NCBI RefSeq assembly: GCF_000485595.1 | Contig: NW_014577136.1 | Location: 523,499 to 584,743, forward strand | Direction of reading: 5' to 3' | DNA: 61,245 nt | Source of the DNA: Priapulus caudatus | Lineage: Eukaryota; Priapulida; Priapulimorpha; Priapulimorphida; Priapulidae | In this document: positions 10,001 through 22,900 of the stretch, piece by piece | Numbering within the stretch: position 1 is the first letter of the stretch | Layout: each line of letters opens with the position of its first letter | The notes under the pieces: model-generated | Seen by the model: the letters and a program-made list of their open reading frames with translations, nothing else | Told to the model about the DNA's origin: nothing | Databases searched by the model: none | Position numbers and translations under genes: made by a program

Positions 10001-13000
10001 TGTCTCACCATCGTTTTGCGGTGATCTAATCTAACATAACAAAGTAATCCACGCACATCAGAAGTAGATAATAGGGAATTCTGACGCACATACATCTCAT
10101 TACTTGACTAAAACACAACTTTTCCCACTCAGCATTAGAAACCACTTCTACACTTTAGTTGAAACGCTTCCTCCTAAATTCATTAAACTACCAAAAGGCC
10201 CTCTCTCTAAACCGCAAGCCCCCCCCCCCCAACACCGCATCGTACTCAAACGGCCTCCTCCCCAAACTGCGAACCGGTAACGCAAGCCAGCAGTCTCCCC
10301 CCCCCCCGCCCCGAGCACTAAACCACGCCAGTAACTTCTTTCTGCCAGAACTATAAACCACTCCACCGCCTGCCTCAAAAAATGCGCAAACCAGAAACAT
10401 CTCCCGGAAACGTCCCAACAAACATATCTCCCTGTATCCTTACATCAGATTCGATCTTCTCCAACCTACTCCAAAGCAATGGCCCTACATCACTCAACTA
10501 AACTTCTTCCACCCCATTCCACTACATCAACTCCCATGCTGTTTGAATCACATTCAACCATAGCTAGTTTTAAAGTTGGTTTTTTCTCTCTTTTTTAAGG
10601 TTTGTTTTTCTGCTTCTTGGACCAAAAGGAATGCTAACCAAGTATGAGCAGACAGGCCGTGCTCTGGGTACTCTGTTGACAGATGAGGTAAAAACTACAA
10701 CTAGATTATTATGCAATAAATAAATGATTAAATACCATATTTGTATATATATATATAGTATATACAAACAGGAGCGTAGCTAATCCATTTTGCTTGGAGG
10801 GGGGGGGCACGTGCGTGTTGTTTTCTGGTAAGGTGACCAATATATACGTTTCTCTGAGGGGGGGCAACTGCTGCCTGTTAGGCAGCAGCCCTGACATATA
10901 CAAGGCTCGACACTAACTATTTTTTCAGTGGCCCGATCGGGCCACCAAAATCATTGATTTTCAATTTTGGTGGCCGAAAATGAAATCTGGTGGCCCGAAA
11001 AAAAAACAAAGAAAAACATAAATCTTTATTTCAATCTCGTATTGTATATTATTTGAAAATTGGGCCGTCTGATGCACTTGCACAAGTCTTTAAACAAAAC
11101 CCCACACACTGACATTGATGATTGAGGCATACATTTGAATTATCCATTCCACGGCATCAATTTTCACCAGAACCGCATTGTCTGGTTCGCTTGATACAAT
11201 GTAATCACATGTATGCTGGCGCTTGCAAAATATGCTATGGCCTGCGCACGCTCAGATTTTGACCTCTGGCTAGACTGGTTCGCGGCCGAACTGTTCGTCG
11301 CAGAGCGCGTACATTGTCTAGCAGAGCGTGAGGCCGATACCAGTATAACACAATAACGTGGCTTGTTGCAGCCGCGGTAGACGGATAAACCGTGCGCCCG
11401 TGTATGCCCGCGTAGAATGCTGCACGTGCGTACGTGTGCCCTCGCTCCGCGAATTGCTCGCTCTCTTTGAATGAGATTAGCACGTTAAGAAACAATTATT
11501 TTTATCACAGAGACACTTAGAAATTTTAGTGGCCCGTTCGGCCACCAAATTTAACTTTTGGAAATTTGGTGGCGCCGACATCAAGTTTTGGTGGCCCGGG
11601 CCACCGGCCACCGCTAGTGTCGAGCCTTGATATATATATATATAAATATTTAGTTATTTAGTTATATATTTCGTGTACATATAATAAAACTATCGACAGA
11701 GAACAGACTTGTACGCACGCTTTATAAAGCACGTGTCCACTTCGTGGGATGTAGTGGATACAATGGAAGATAATATTTAAAAACATAGCTAGCTATACGT
11801 GTCTAAAAAATTTACACATGTCACGTCTTAGTTATCACAATCGGGCAAACTACGTGAATTCTCCTCGACAGGTTTTCCATGCTGTTGCTTATAAGGCGGG
11901 AAAGAGAGAGGAACTTCTAGCAGGTATTGACGAATTTCTCAGCATGGCGACAGTGCTGCCACCCAGTATTTGGGACCCAACCACACGAATTGAGCCACCA
12001 GAGCATCTTCCAGAATTGGTAATTTCTATCATAGGTTCACTAATTTTGCTTTGCAGGAGGTCTGAGAAGGATAAGTGTACAGGGAGTTGTGACATATCAA
12101 TAAATAACAAATAACATTAATATTAAATACAGTAAAATCATGTTTTCATTTGCATCATCATGTTTGTGTATTATGTATACACTATGCATGTGCTCAAAAA
12201 TGCTCCTCAATGCGCTGCCGCATACTGTTACGTCATCATATGGCTCATCCTATTCCTAGTTTATCACCCCGCCTTATTTATATTATAACACATTTGTGAA
12301 AAAGAGGGCCGGAGTCCCATACTAGGATCATTTTGCCAACCTGTAGATATAGGGTTTAGACAATTTTATTAGCTGCAGACTATAATAACGCCGGAGAATT
12401 AAATTCACTGTAGCAGTTAAATTATATGTAATATGCCTATGACTATATATGTAACTAATATTTTTATATATATATATCCTAAAATCTTAGATTTCCAGTA
12501 ACCACGATTTTGTGATTCTCTACCTTTCAATAGAAACGCAAGCAACAGTTGCAAGAAGATGTGAACGACTATGAGAGAATTGTTGGTGGTGGCAATATGC
12601 ATGAAGATACTGGTTTAGAACGAACTGGGAGGTGTGATATATCACTATGTAATCGTTGCATTCATCAATCACATGTTTCTAGATCAGAACTGAATGTATT
12701 CGTATATTATTCTAGCAGCCTAGGAACACAGCTAGATGTAAAATAACTATGTAACACACATAATTTCAGAAGGTAGTAATACTACACAGATGTATTATTT
12801 TAACTTGAAGCGTTATTAGACCTGCCTAGATCAATGGTTAAAATATATATAAATACGTATAGATATCTGCATACCACTTCAAAGTTAACAGTTTGCCTCA
12901 TATGTTCTTATACCAGTACATCTGCCATCTGCTTTGCCAGGTTTTGCGGTGGTTTGATCAAGGACATAAAACGCAAGGCAAAATGGTATTTAAGTGACTA

Positions 13001-16000
13001 CAAGGATGCGCTCGCACTGCAGGTGATTCCAGCTTGTGTGTTCATGTATGTCGCCTCTCTCGCACCTCTCATCACCTTTGGTGGTCTCCTGGAGGCAGAG
13101 ACAAACCAGCAACAGGTATCACAGAATCTATATATTGGAATTATTTTCAGTATTATATAATAAAAATATTAGGGAAATTAGTATTAAATAATTAGCACTA
13201 TTATTAGAAAAACCATATCACGATAGAACTTGAAATAGCAGTAGAATTGGTGGAAGCAGTGAGAGCAATAGCTCTACCCATGTAGTCCCTTTGCTCCCAG
13301 TATAAGTAAGCCTGTAGCAGGAGCTCAGATGCTACATGGATAGAGCCAGGACAGCACTAGCTATTGCATGTTAATATATATCTATATTATTATTATTATT
13401 ATTATTGTAGAAATAATGTTGGCATAACTTCTGACTTTGTAAAAACACACCTGATTCACAACTGGCATATAAGTGATCAGCAAGAGGCTATAACAATAAA
13501 AATTTATTGAACAGAACCTCATGTGGTCCCCAAAGGGTGAGATGCAAAGATTGATAAGAATTCGCCATCAGCACTGTATGCACTGCATGATTGTCTTGTT
13601 CGATCTACTTTTAGGCTACCATGGAATGCATTATGGCAGGAGCTATCGTTGGACTAATCTTTGCAATTTTTGCGGGCCAACCTCTGATTATAATGAGTGC
13701 TACCGGGCCGATGTTAGTGGTTGAATCTATAGTGTACCAGTTCAGCAAGTAAGTACCAAAATACATTTCATAAATAACGTTTTTAGGTAACATGGCAAAG
13801 CAATGCAAAAGTTCGTGTGTGCACGTGTGTTTGCATACATGCATGCATGTGTGCGAGTGTGTGCATGCGTGTGCATGCGTGTGTGCATGTATGTGTGCAT
13901 TGGCAGACATGCATGTGTGTTATTGATGCCGATCTTAAAAGATTTCCCCCTCATCTCAGGTAATGCTCTACACATACATTTCTTTCATCGACCTATAGTA
14001 ATCACGTATGCTAATTCTTGTCTGTCGTGTTTGCAGGTCTAACGGTCTTGACTACATGCCGTTTCGTCTATGGATAGGTATGTGGGCAGCGGTCATATTA
14101 GTAATCCTGGTTGTCGTCGACGCATCAGCTCTTGTGCATCACATCACGCGCTTCACGGAAGAGTGCTTCGCTGTGCTAATATCTCTGATTTTCATTTACG
14201 AGGCATTCGTGAAATTAATCGACAGCTACGAGAAGGTGCCAATAAATCTTAATCCAGAGGTACGTATTTGCTTGATAGCTGTTTAAAAAGTCATGACGGT
14301 AAACAGCGAGTTTGGCTGCTGCTCAGTAACTCTAACTAATCCAACCACTGGACCGACGGCTTGGCATACATGTACATGACATGATGCCACGCTCCTGTTA
14401 ATGTGTTGTTATTGTTCTCAGTACTGATTAGTTGAAAATTACCCTCGCGCAAGCTAGTATCTAACACGAAAGATGAGCATGGTATCATGTACAAGATGCA
14501 GAAAGAAGGTTTGAAAGAATTAGGGATATTGGGCACACACATTTGGTTCAAGCGGCCCTCAGCACAATAAATGTTGAGATGCAATGAGACTGCCTTATAT
14601 AGTATGTTGTATATCGTAGTGTTTTATCCACTCCTGTATATACAACTCCTGGCTTACCATTTCACCACCGTAATACTGCAACCTTGGCAATTCCAAAGTC
14701 CTCTTGTGTTATGTTGCAAATTAAACCTTTATAGCTAAGGCTAACCTAGGAAAAAAACAAGAACGCATGCTAGTGAGATTGAATTGGGGCATCGAGAAGG
14801 GACGGGCCCGTGACTCAGAAATAAACTTAAAGCTGGCTTGTGTATGTAGCGCCACTGGTAAGAAGTAAAAACAAGTGCTTCCAGTTACAGCTGGCCTCCT
14901 GCATGTACAGTAACTTAAGCTGATAGGGTCTATGTCTCCCTGGTTACTGCCGGAACGTACCCTGGTAACTATCTGATAGGGTTAGGGTTAGGGAGTAGGC
15001 ATAGGTGACTCCCTAAACTCGTTAGTGGAGTAGGCGAGGTACGATCCGGCATATTAGATAGTACCAGGGTACGTTCCGGTATACCGGACCGTACCCAGGG
15101 TATGTTCCGGCGGTACCCAGGGAGACATATAGACCCTGGCTGCGTAACTTAAAAATAGAGCTACAAAATCCGAGTGCGATCTGCACATGGAAGAAGACTG
15201 AATTAGTAGACACTTTTCAATGTTGGGTAGTAATATAATGACTCTTAATAGTGAAAGTGGAGAAAGGATGACTGTTGTAAAATTTTGGTGGCTGCATAAG
15301 GGTGAAAGTAGGATAGAAAGAATGACAGATAATTATGATGATTGATGAGTCATAGACAGTTGAAGAAGATGAAATAATTAAGTGACACCGAGAAGACACT
15401 AACAGGGCAGGATATAGAAAGAAGATTAAGTTGAAGGGGAGGACAGAGAAGATCGAGGAGTGTGAATGTAAATGAGGAGGGGATGTAATGCAGGAAGAGA
15501 AGTGTGGAGGAGAGGATGGAAGAAGTGACAGATGGCTAATCTGTGAAACCAAAATTATACCCCAGTGAGATGCATTTGACTATGTATGGGCCATATTGTG
15601 TTTGCTATGCTTGTAAATATGAATGGAGTATATATAGGTGGATTGGAAGCAACACATCTTTTGTAAAGTACAATTAAAAGTGATTTCCTGACATTCAATC
15701 AGTTGTTCTTGAGATTGACTAAGAACAAGAGTCGTGTGATTGGTCTTGATAAATATCAGCAATAGAAATACGATAATACCACAAATGACTTATATTGTAC
15801 ATAGTATAATATATACTGGTTAAAAATCACCATTTTTCTTAAATGTTACTTTTTTAGCATGAGTTGACAGCCAACGAGACATACTGCGGGTGCCAACTTG
15901 TGAATGATGACAACATCACCTTTGAACTTTCGGTAATTATTTTGCCAACAGGCCATCACTAGCATTTTGTTACATACAAGTTTATAAATTTGTTTTATAA

Positions 16001-16895
16001 AAGGTCAGAACATCAGTTATGGTGCGACTGATGTCAATTAAAAGCATTGATAAAATAATTTGGGATGGATGGTATTGATATCTTTTTATTGTATGATTGC
16101 GGTGCTTTTGTTCATAGAACCTCAATGATACAGAGGAGGAATGTGGCGTAATGAATGGAACTCTAGTTGGACCAGGCTGTGGGCGACATCCATATGTTGG
16201 AGATGTGTTCCTTCTGTCAGTGATTTTGTTCTTGGGCACCTTCATTCTGGCCTTGGTATTCAAGCACATACGCAATACCAACTTCTTTCCTACTATGGTA
16301 TGGTCACGCATTATTTGGAATATCTGCATGTATGGAGAAGTAATATACAAATTATAACTTCACATCTGTGTGTTATTATAATGTTGTAAGAAATTTCATG
16401 ATCATGATAGTGTAGCTGCAAATCATTGAATTCCCCAATTATCATCTATTTAGGAACATATCATTTAATAAAGTGTAGTGATCATAAAACAGTGTGGGTG
16501 TTTGTGATCCAGTAAGAATGTCAGTAATGCATTAGTAGAAGTGTCCACTGGGGACCAAGACTGTTTGTGAATTACTAAGAAGCTCATGATAGTCAATGAG
16601 TAGCTTTAATATAAGTAAAAAATACAGATTTGTTATTTACCAGGTTCGAAATCTAATCTACGACTTTGCTCTGCCAATGGCTATCTTAGTGATGTGTGGA
16701 CTTGATGCACTACTAGGACTGAAAACGCCAAAACTCACAGTTCCTGAAAAATTTGCTGTAGGTAACCTAATTACCTCTTTTTATTAATAATACAACTGAA
16801 GAACACTCGTAGATCTGATGTGTTCTTATATATGCAATAGACACATGAGCAAGAGTTCTAATGCTACATTTATTAATGCTTAAAGTCTTAACTTA

Positions 16896-16937
<42 letters not shown>

Positions 16938-19900
16938 TATAATTAGTATACTTATACTGACTCACTACATTTCAGCCTACCAGCCCTGATCGAGGCTGGA
17001 TCATTCCACTCATGGCCAATAACCCATGGTGGGCTCCACTAGCTGCGATATTGCCAGCCATGCTTTGTTGTATTCTCATCGTTATGGACCAGCAAATCAC
17101 AGCAGTCATCATTAATCGAAAAGAGAACCTACTGAAGGCAAGAATACAAACGATTATATGTATCAGAAAATATATGCATAGTTCGGTGTATGGTTGTCGT
17201 GTCGTAGTTATTACCAGTATACCCAAACCATGCACTTATCCCTGTTAAGTGTTACAATTCACTGCACCAAAGGTTTGCATTATTCATAGTCATTAACAGG
17301 GGCGTAAATCCGTACCGAGGAGCGGGGGGGATGATCACGCGAAGGGGGGGTCTGTGAGGCCCTCCCCCAGAAATTTTTTGAATTAGACCCCCTCAGATGC
17401 GTTTTCTGCGCGAGCAGGGAGGGGGTCCGGACCCCCTGGACCCCTCCCCCCCCTGTACACGCCCCTGCAATAATTGAAATGATTTAGGTCTGCCCATGTC
17501 TCCAAATTATCATAATTAGCTGAACTTTCAAGTGGGGCACGGAGGAAGGAGTTTTTTTTTTGAATCTCAGGGGGGATATTTGTACAGGCCATCCCCCCAT
17601 CCTTCAAGAGCGGGGGGGATGCATCCCCCCTATCCCCCCCGGGATTTACGCTCATGGTCATTAATCATATATTTGTTTTCCACACATTTAAGTTGGTAGC
17701 TCTATTGTAATCTGGACGTAGTGGTTGCTAAACGAGTTGAACACAAGACTTGTGTCCTTGTGATAATTTCATAGTAATTTGTTACATTTAGCAAGAATTT
17801 AATATATTTATTTCTAGCTGCATTTTTAGCTCATCTGACGTAGTCAGATGCAGCTTGTAGAATCGCATAATCGTGCGTGCGTCCGGCCGTGCGTGCATGC
17901 GTGCGTGCGTGCGTTCGTCAACAGTTGGGCACAAATCTTAACCGCTCGACGTACGGTCACGATATTAGGGACGTCGGGGGGGGGGGGATCGTGAAAAGGA
18001 CTCAAGATGACAAATTTGGAGGTCAAGGGTTAAAGGTCAAGATGTGTAATCGGAGGGGGAATATTTCCCCTCTAACTTAAGGTATTGGAGGAAATACGGA
18101 ATTGCGGCACAAATCTTAACGGCTTGCATGACCTATGCTCTTAATATTCGGTGTATAATGTGATGGGCAGGAAACCCATCACCAGTGCGAAATTGGAGGT
18201 CACAGGTCAAAGGGCAGTGGGGGAAAGGTCAGATATCAGACATTTTCTGAGGACATGGGCTAACGGACAGAGTGAAAAACTTTTTTGTTCAGTGCTGACC
18301 TACCATTTTTATCACTTTATTGAAAGGACCATGAAATGTGCTTTCCACTGACATGCGAAGAGTAAGTGTCTGATAACCTTTTGACCCTCTAGAGGAGAGT
18401 TAAACATGGATTCCTCAACTGCCTCAATGACATGACAGTGTTGTCATATTCGTGGCACATTCATAATGTAGAAACCCAATAATCCTGGATAGCCGAACGG
18501 GTAAAGCACAGGCGTCACGGCTCAAAGGTCGTTGGATCGAATCCCATCTGATTTTTTATTATTTACCTGTTTTCTGTATTTTTCTATCTTTATCCATTTA
18601 ACTATTTTTTTCCAATTAACGCAAATATTTACATGATTTATTTACAACAGTTATTTTTTTATTTTTTTTCAATAGGGTTAGGGTTAGGGTCACAATGCAC
18701 CATAAAACAGGAGTTTCAGGCACGCAATTTGTATCAACCAATGGGATTTGGGAGGTGTGTAGAATGCAGAAGGTTGCTGAAATGATGTGTACGCAACTGC
18801 GTATCTGCATATCTGCGCCTAACAAAGGTGTCACTATGCACGACTTAAATGTTACGTTTATAACCGAAGCAACAGACCCGCAGATGAGCCCAGACGCTCT
18901 GCGGCTCTTGTTATTATCAAGTTAATTAACGAGCTAATTAATAGAATTTGAACTGATGGTAAATAATGTTGTTTGACTACTTTAGGTAAATTTGTACCCC
19001 TTCCCCCTCCGCAGAGTTATTAGTCGAATAATCATAACGTGTTCTCTGCAGAAAGGGTTTGGCTACCACCTGGATCTCCTTGTGACAGCTGCTGGCATCC
19101 TTATTTCATCCATTCTTGGACTACCATGGTTTGTTGCCATGACGGTGCTGTCCATAAACCACCTGCAGGCTCTCCGGTTTAGCTCTGATGTTGCTGCACC
19201 TGGTGAGAAGCCAAAATTCCTTGGAATACGGTATGAATATAAAGGGTAGTTAATCAATCTATGTTCACTATAATACAGGGCCGTACGCAGCAGGGGGGCA
19301 GCAGGGGCAGTTGCCCCCCTAGAGATTTTCAGAGTATGCCTTTTAATGGGACAAATACTGTACACTTTTAGAAATAAAATAGAAATGTGACAAAAGGTTA
19401 TCATAAATCATCAAAGAAATATTACACTTTAAATAAAGAAATGTGAAATTGCGAAACGTTAGGGCACAGGGGGCATGGGAAGTACCTTTGCCCCCCTACA
19501 GAAAATTTCCTGCGTACGGCCTTGCTATAATATATATATATATAAGGAAACAATTGAGAGATTGAGAGAGACATACAGATAGATGGATAGATTGATTGAT
19601 GGATGGATGGATTGATGCATGGATGGATGGATGGATGGATGGATGGATAGATGGATGCATGGGTGGATGCATGGATGCATGGGTGGATGCATGGATGGAT
19701 GGGTGGTGTGGGATGGATGGGATGGATGGATGGATGGATGACTAGATACATACATACATAGATAGATAGGCGGACAGACAGACAAGCAGGCAGGCAGAGA
19801 AGGCGAAAAAGAGTGAGAGGGGAGAGGAAGGGAGGTAGGGGAGAAGGGGGAGAGAAAGAGGCAGAAGGCGGGAGGCACAGGTAGAGAAGTAGAGGGAACA

Positions 19901-22900
19901 GAAGGGGGAAAATGGGCGTGAAAGAGATGCACTATATAAACAGAGAAGGGGAAAGTTCACCTCACACGTGTTTATTTTTTTACAGTGAAAACCGCGTGAC
20001 AGCTATATTCGTCGCTGTAATGATCGGTGCTTCGGTATTCCTCACCAAATTGCTTGCATACATTCCCATGTCAGTGTTGTTTGGCGTGTTCCTCTATATG
20101 GGAGTAGCCTCACTTGATGCCGTCCAGGTATGTGCATGAGACTTGTATAGCCCGGCTGTATGTCTAAGACACAATCCTTAAAATCATAGCATCTAACCAC
20201 TTTTTTGCACCATGTATACAAATACCGTCAGCTGATGGTGCAGAATAAACTATATCTATAGATCGATCCATCGTTATTATTAATGACCTATTGATGCTTA
20301 GAGATTAGTTTTCAGTTTGTATATCCAAAATATGCTTTGTGTAAATATATAACTTAATTGCGTACATATTTATACTTGATAAGATAGAGTAGTAGATATA
20401 GTAGAGATATTTTGTTGACCCATCCACCCAAGTGAATTGGGATGGATATTGTTATACTATATACCCACTGAAATATTGTTGCTTATATGTGTACATTTTT
20501 AGCTCACCTTGACATCGTCAAGATGAGCTATTGCCATGGGGCATCCATCCGTCTGTGTGTCCGTCCACATTTGGCTACGGTCAACGATAACTTGAGAACC
20601 GTTTGACCCACATGTTTCAAATTGCATACAGTTGTTACTCTTATGGGAGAGATGTGAACGTCCTATTTTGGAGCACGCCAGTTGACCTACTTTCGAGCTA
20701 CGCCCACTTTTTGGCAAAAATGGAAATGTCTATAAGTCAGTTCAGGGTCAACGGATTTTGCTAATTTTTGGTATGTGAATGAATAAGGACTGGCCCCAAA
20801 ACATATCACAGGGGTTTTGATATTTTTTTTAAATTATGCAAATTATGTATATTTTTGCCATTTCACTATGCATTTCAGTGTCTGCTTACGGTCAACGATA
20901 ACTCAAGAACCGTTTGACCCACATGTTTCAAATTGCATACAGTTGTTACTCCTATGAGAGGGATGGGAACGTCCTATTTTGGAGCACACCAGTCGACCTA
21001 CTTTCGAGCCACGCCCACTTTTTGGCAAAAATGAAAATGCCCATCTAGATTCATTCGATTTTGTTAAAATTTACCTACCTACCTACCTCCCTACCTACCT
21101 ACCTAATTATACCTACGTGTAATATTGTGTTTTAGATTCTTCGTTACAGTAATTTGACTGGAATATTTTGCTTTCTTTATTGCTTTTATTTGCACGATAA
21201 TCGAAAACCAAAATGGCAATAATTTAGGCATAGCATAGCATAGCATCTCGCCCAGATTTCAGACTTTCAGATCTGAAACATTTATTTTCACATCAAACCT
21301 AACCCTGAAACAATACCGTGAAATTTCTATTAGTATAAAACAGGGAATAAGGACATTTAATCACATTTCGGTTCGTCATAAATGAAACACTTACCAAATT
21401 TTAAATATCATCTCCCTCGTCTATCACATCTAAGGTGAGCTATATGGTCATTGACACTTTTCTTTACATGTACACTGTAACACTTATACCAAAACAGCAG
21501 TCTCCAACATCAATTCATTCGTTCCTCATTTATTTATCACCGACGAACGTTGACGATGGCAATAGACGAAAGATTGACTACAATACAAAAGGAAATAAAC
21601 AAAATAAACTCCTGAACGTATTATAATTACATTCTTGATCTACATGATAAACGAGATATATCTAGCATACTCTGAACGTACGTGTCTACTCGATACAGTA
21701 TCTTATCTATTTATATTAGCTTATATTTCAGTTCGTTATCATAGCATTAAAGCCCATTGAAGCTCATAGGGTCTATGTCCCCCAGGGTACTGCCGGAACG
21801 TACCCTGGGTATGGTCCGGTATACCGGAACATACCCTGGTAACTATCTGATATGGTTAGGGTTAGAGAGTAGGCATAGGCGACTCCCTAGACTCGTTAGT
21901 GGAGTAGGCGAGGTACGGTCCGACGTATTAGATAGTACCAGGGTACGTTCCGGTATACCGGACCATACCCAGGGTACGTTCTGGCAGTACCCTGGGGGAC
22001 ATAGACCCTCTGAGCCCCACTGAATGCCCTGACTGCTTTGCACACGAACCCATCCAAAACCGAAACTGAAATCGTCCTACATATCTTGAACCTATCTTAT
22101 ACGCGAGCCGTACACGCAAGTGTTTCATTCGGGAAGTAATTGTTGATTGGCCGTTACATACACACTAAATTGCCAATTTTGTGGGGCACTTCATTACTGA
22201 AGCCACATTTTTATGACATCCCTGTCACAATGCTGGTGGGCTAGACCTACCTGTCAATCACTCCAGTCAGATAGATCAATTATATATAAAAAGCTTTAGC
22301 CAAGGTCAAAACGTTGTGTGAAAGCCGTTATTTAATTACATCGGTTGTATCACCTTTCGCACTAGTTCGTGGATCGGCTGTTGATACTGTTCATACCAAC
22401 AAAGTATCAGCCGGACTACATCTACCTGCGACATCTGAAATTGAGACGTGTCCACATCTACACATTCATCCAAGTATTATGCATGATTGTCATGTGGATA
22501 CTCAAGTCTAACCGCAGCGCCTCCATTGGATTCCCAGTCATGGTGAGCAATCATGACATCATCACGTCAAAAAGTCACTTCTATTATGAACTCTTGCTCA
22601 CGTCTACCTGCCGTTGTTGCTCATCTGATAGTAATGCAGATGGGGTCGTTGTCGTATCAGGTACTACAGATATGTACCCGAGGTAGTTTTAGGTTGTTTA
22701 GTATTATGTTTATATTTTTATATGAGGTATGTTTAGGGTTAGGGTTAGGGTTAGTGTTACAGATGGGGTCGTTGTCGTATCAGGTACTACAGATATGTAC
22801 CCTGAGGTAGTTTTAGGTTGTTTAGTATTATGTTTATATTTCTATATGAGGTATGTTTAGGGTTAGGGTTAGGGTTAGGGTACACTTCTGTAGTACAAGT

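Noticed and set aside
13255-13365. Inverted repeat AGAGCAATAGCTCTACCCATGT... / ACATGGATAGAGC as a structured RNA or tRNA
   Set aside because: Pairing is short and interrupted; no A or B box spacing.
16758-16763. Donor at GTAACC (16761) for exon n
   Set aside because: It would add one codon plus one base and break frame with the next exon; GTAGGT at 16758 keeps the KFxPT family motif.
17138-17248. Coding continuation past exon o (frame stays open)
   Set aside because: The family sequence resumes at 19052 directly after the AAG; the extension has no similarity to SLC4.
20501-21441. CRISPR-like or regulatory array, because of repeated ACGGTCAACGATAACT segments
   Set aside because: Only two internal copies about 310 bp apart; the same unit is in the second T repeat, so it is a dispersed eukaryotic repeat.
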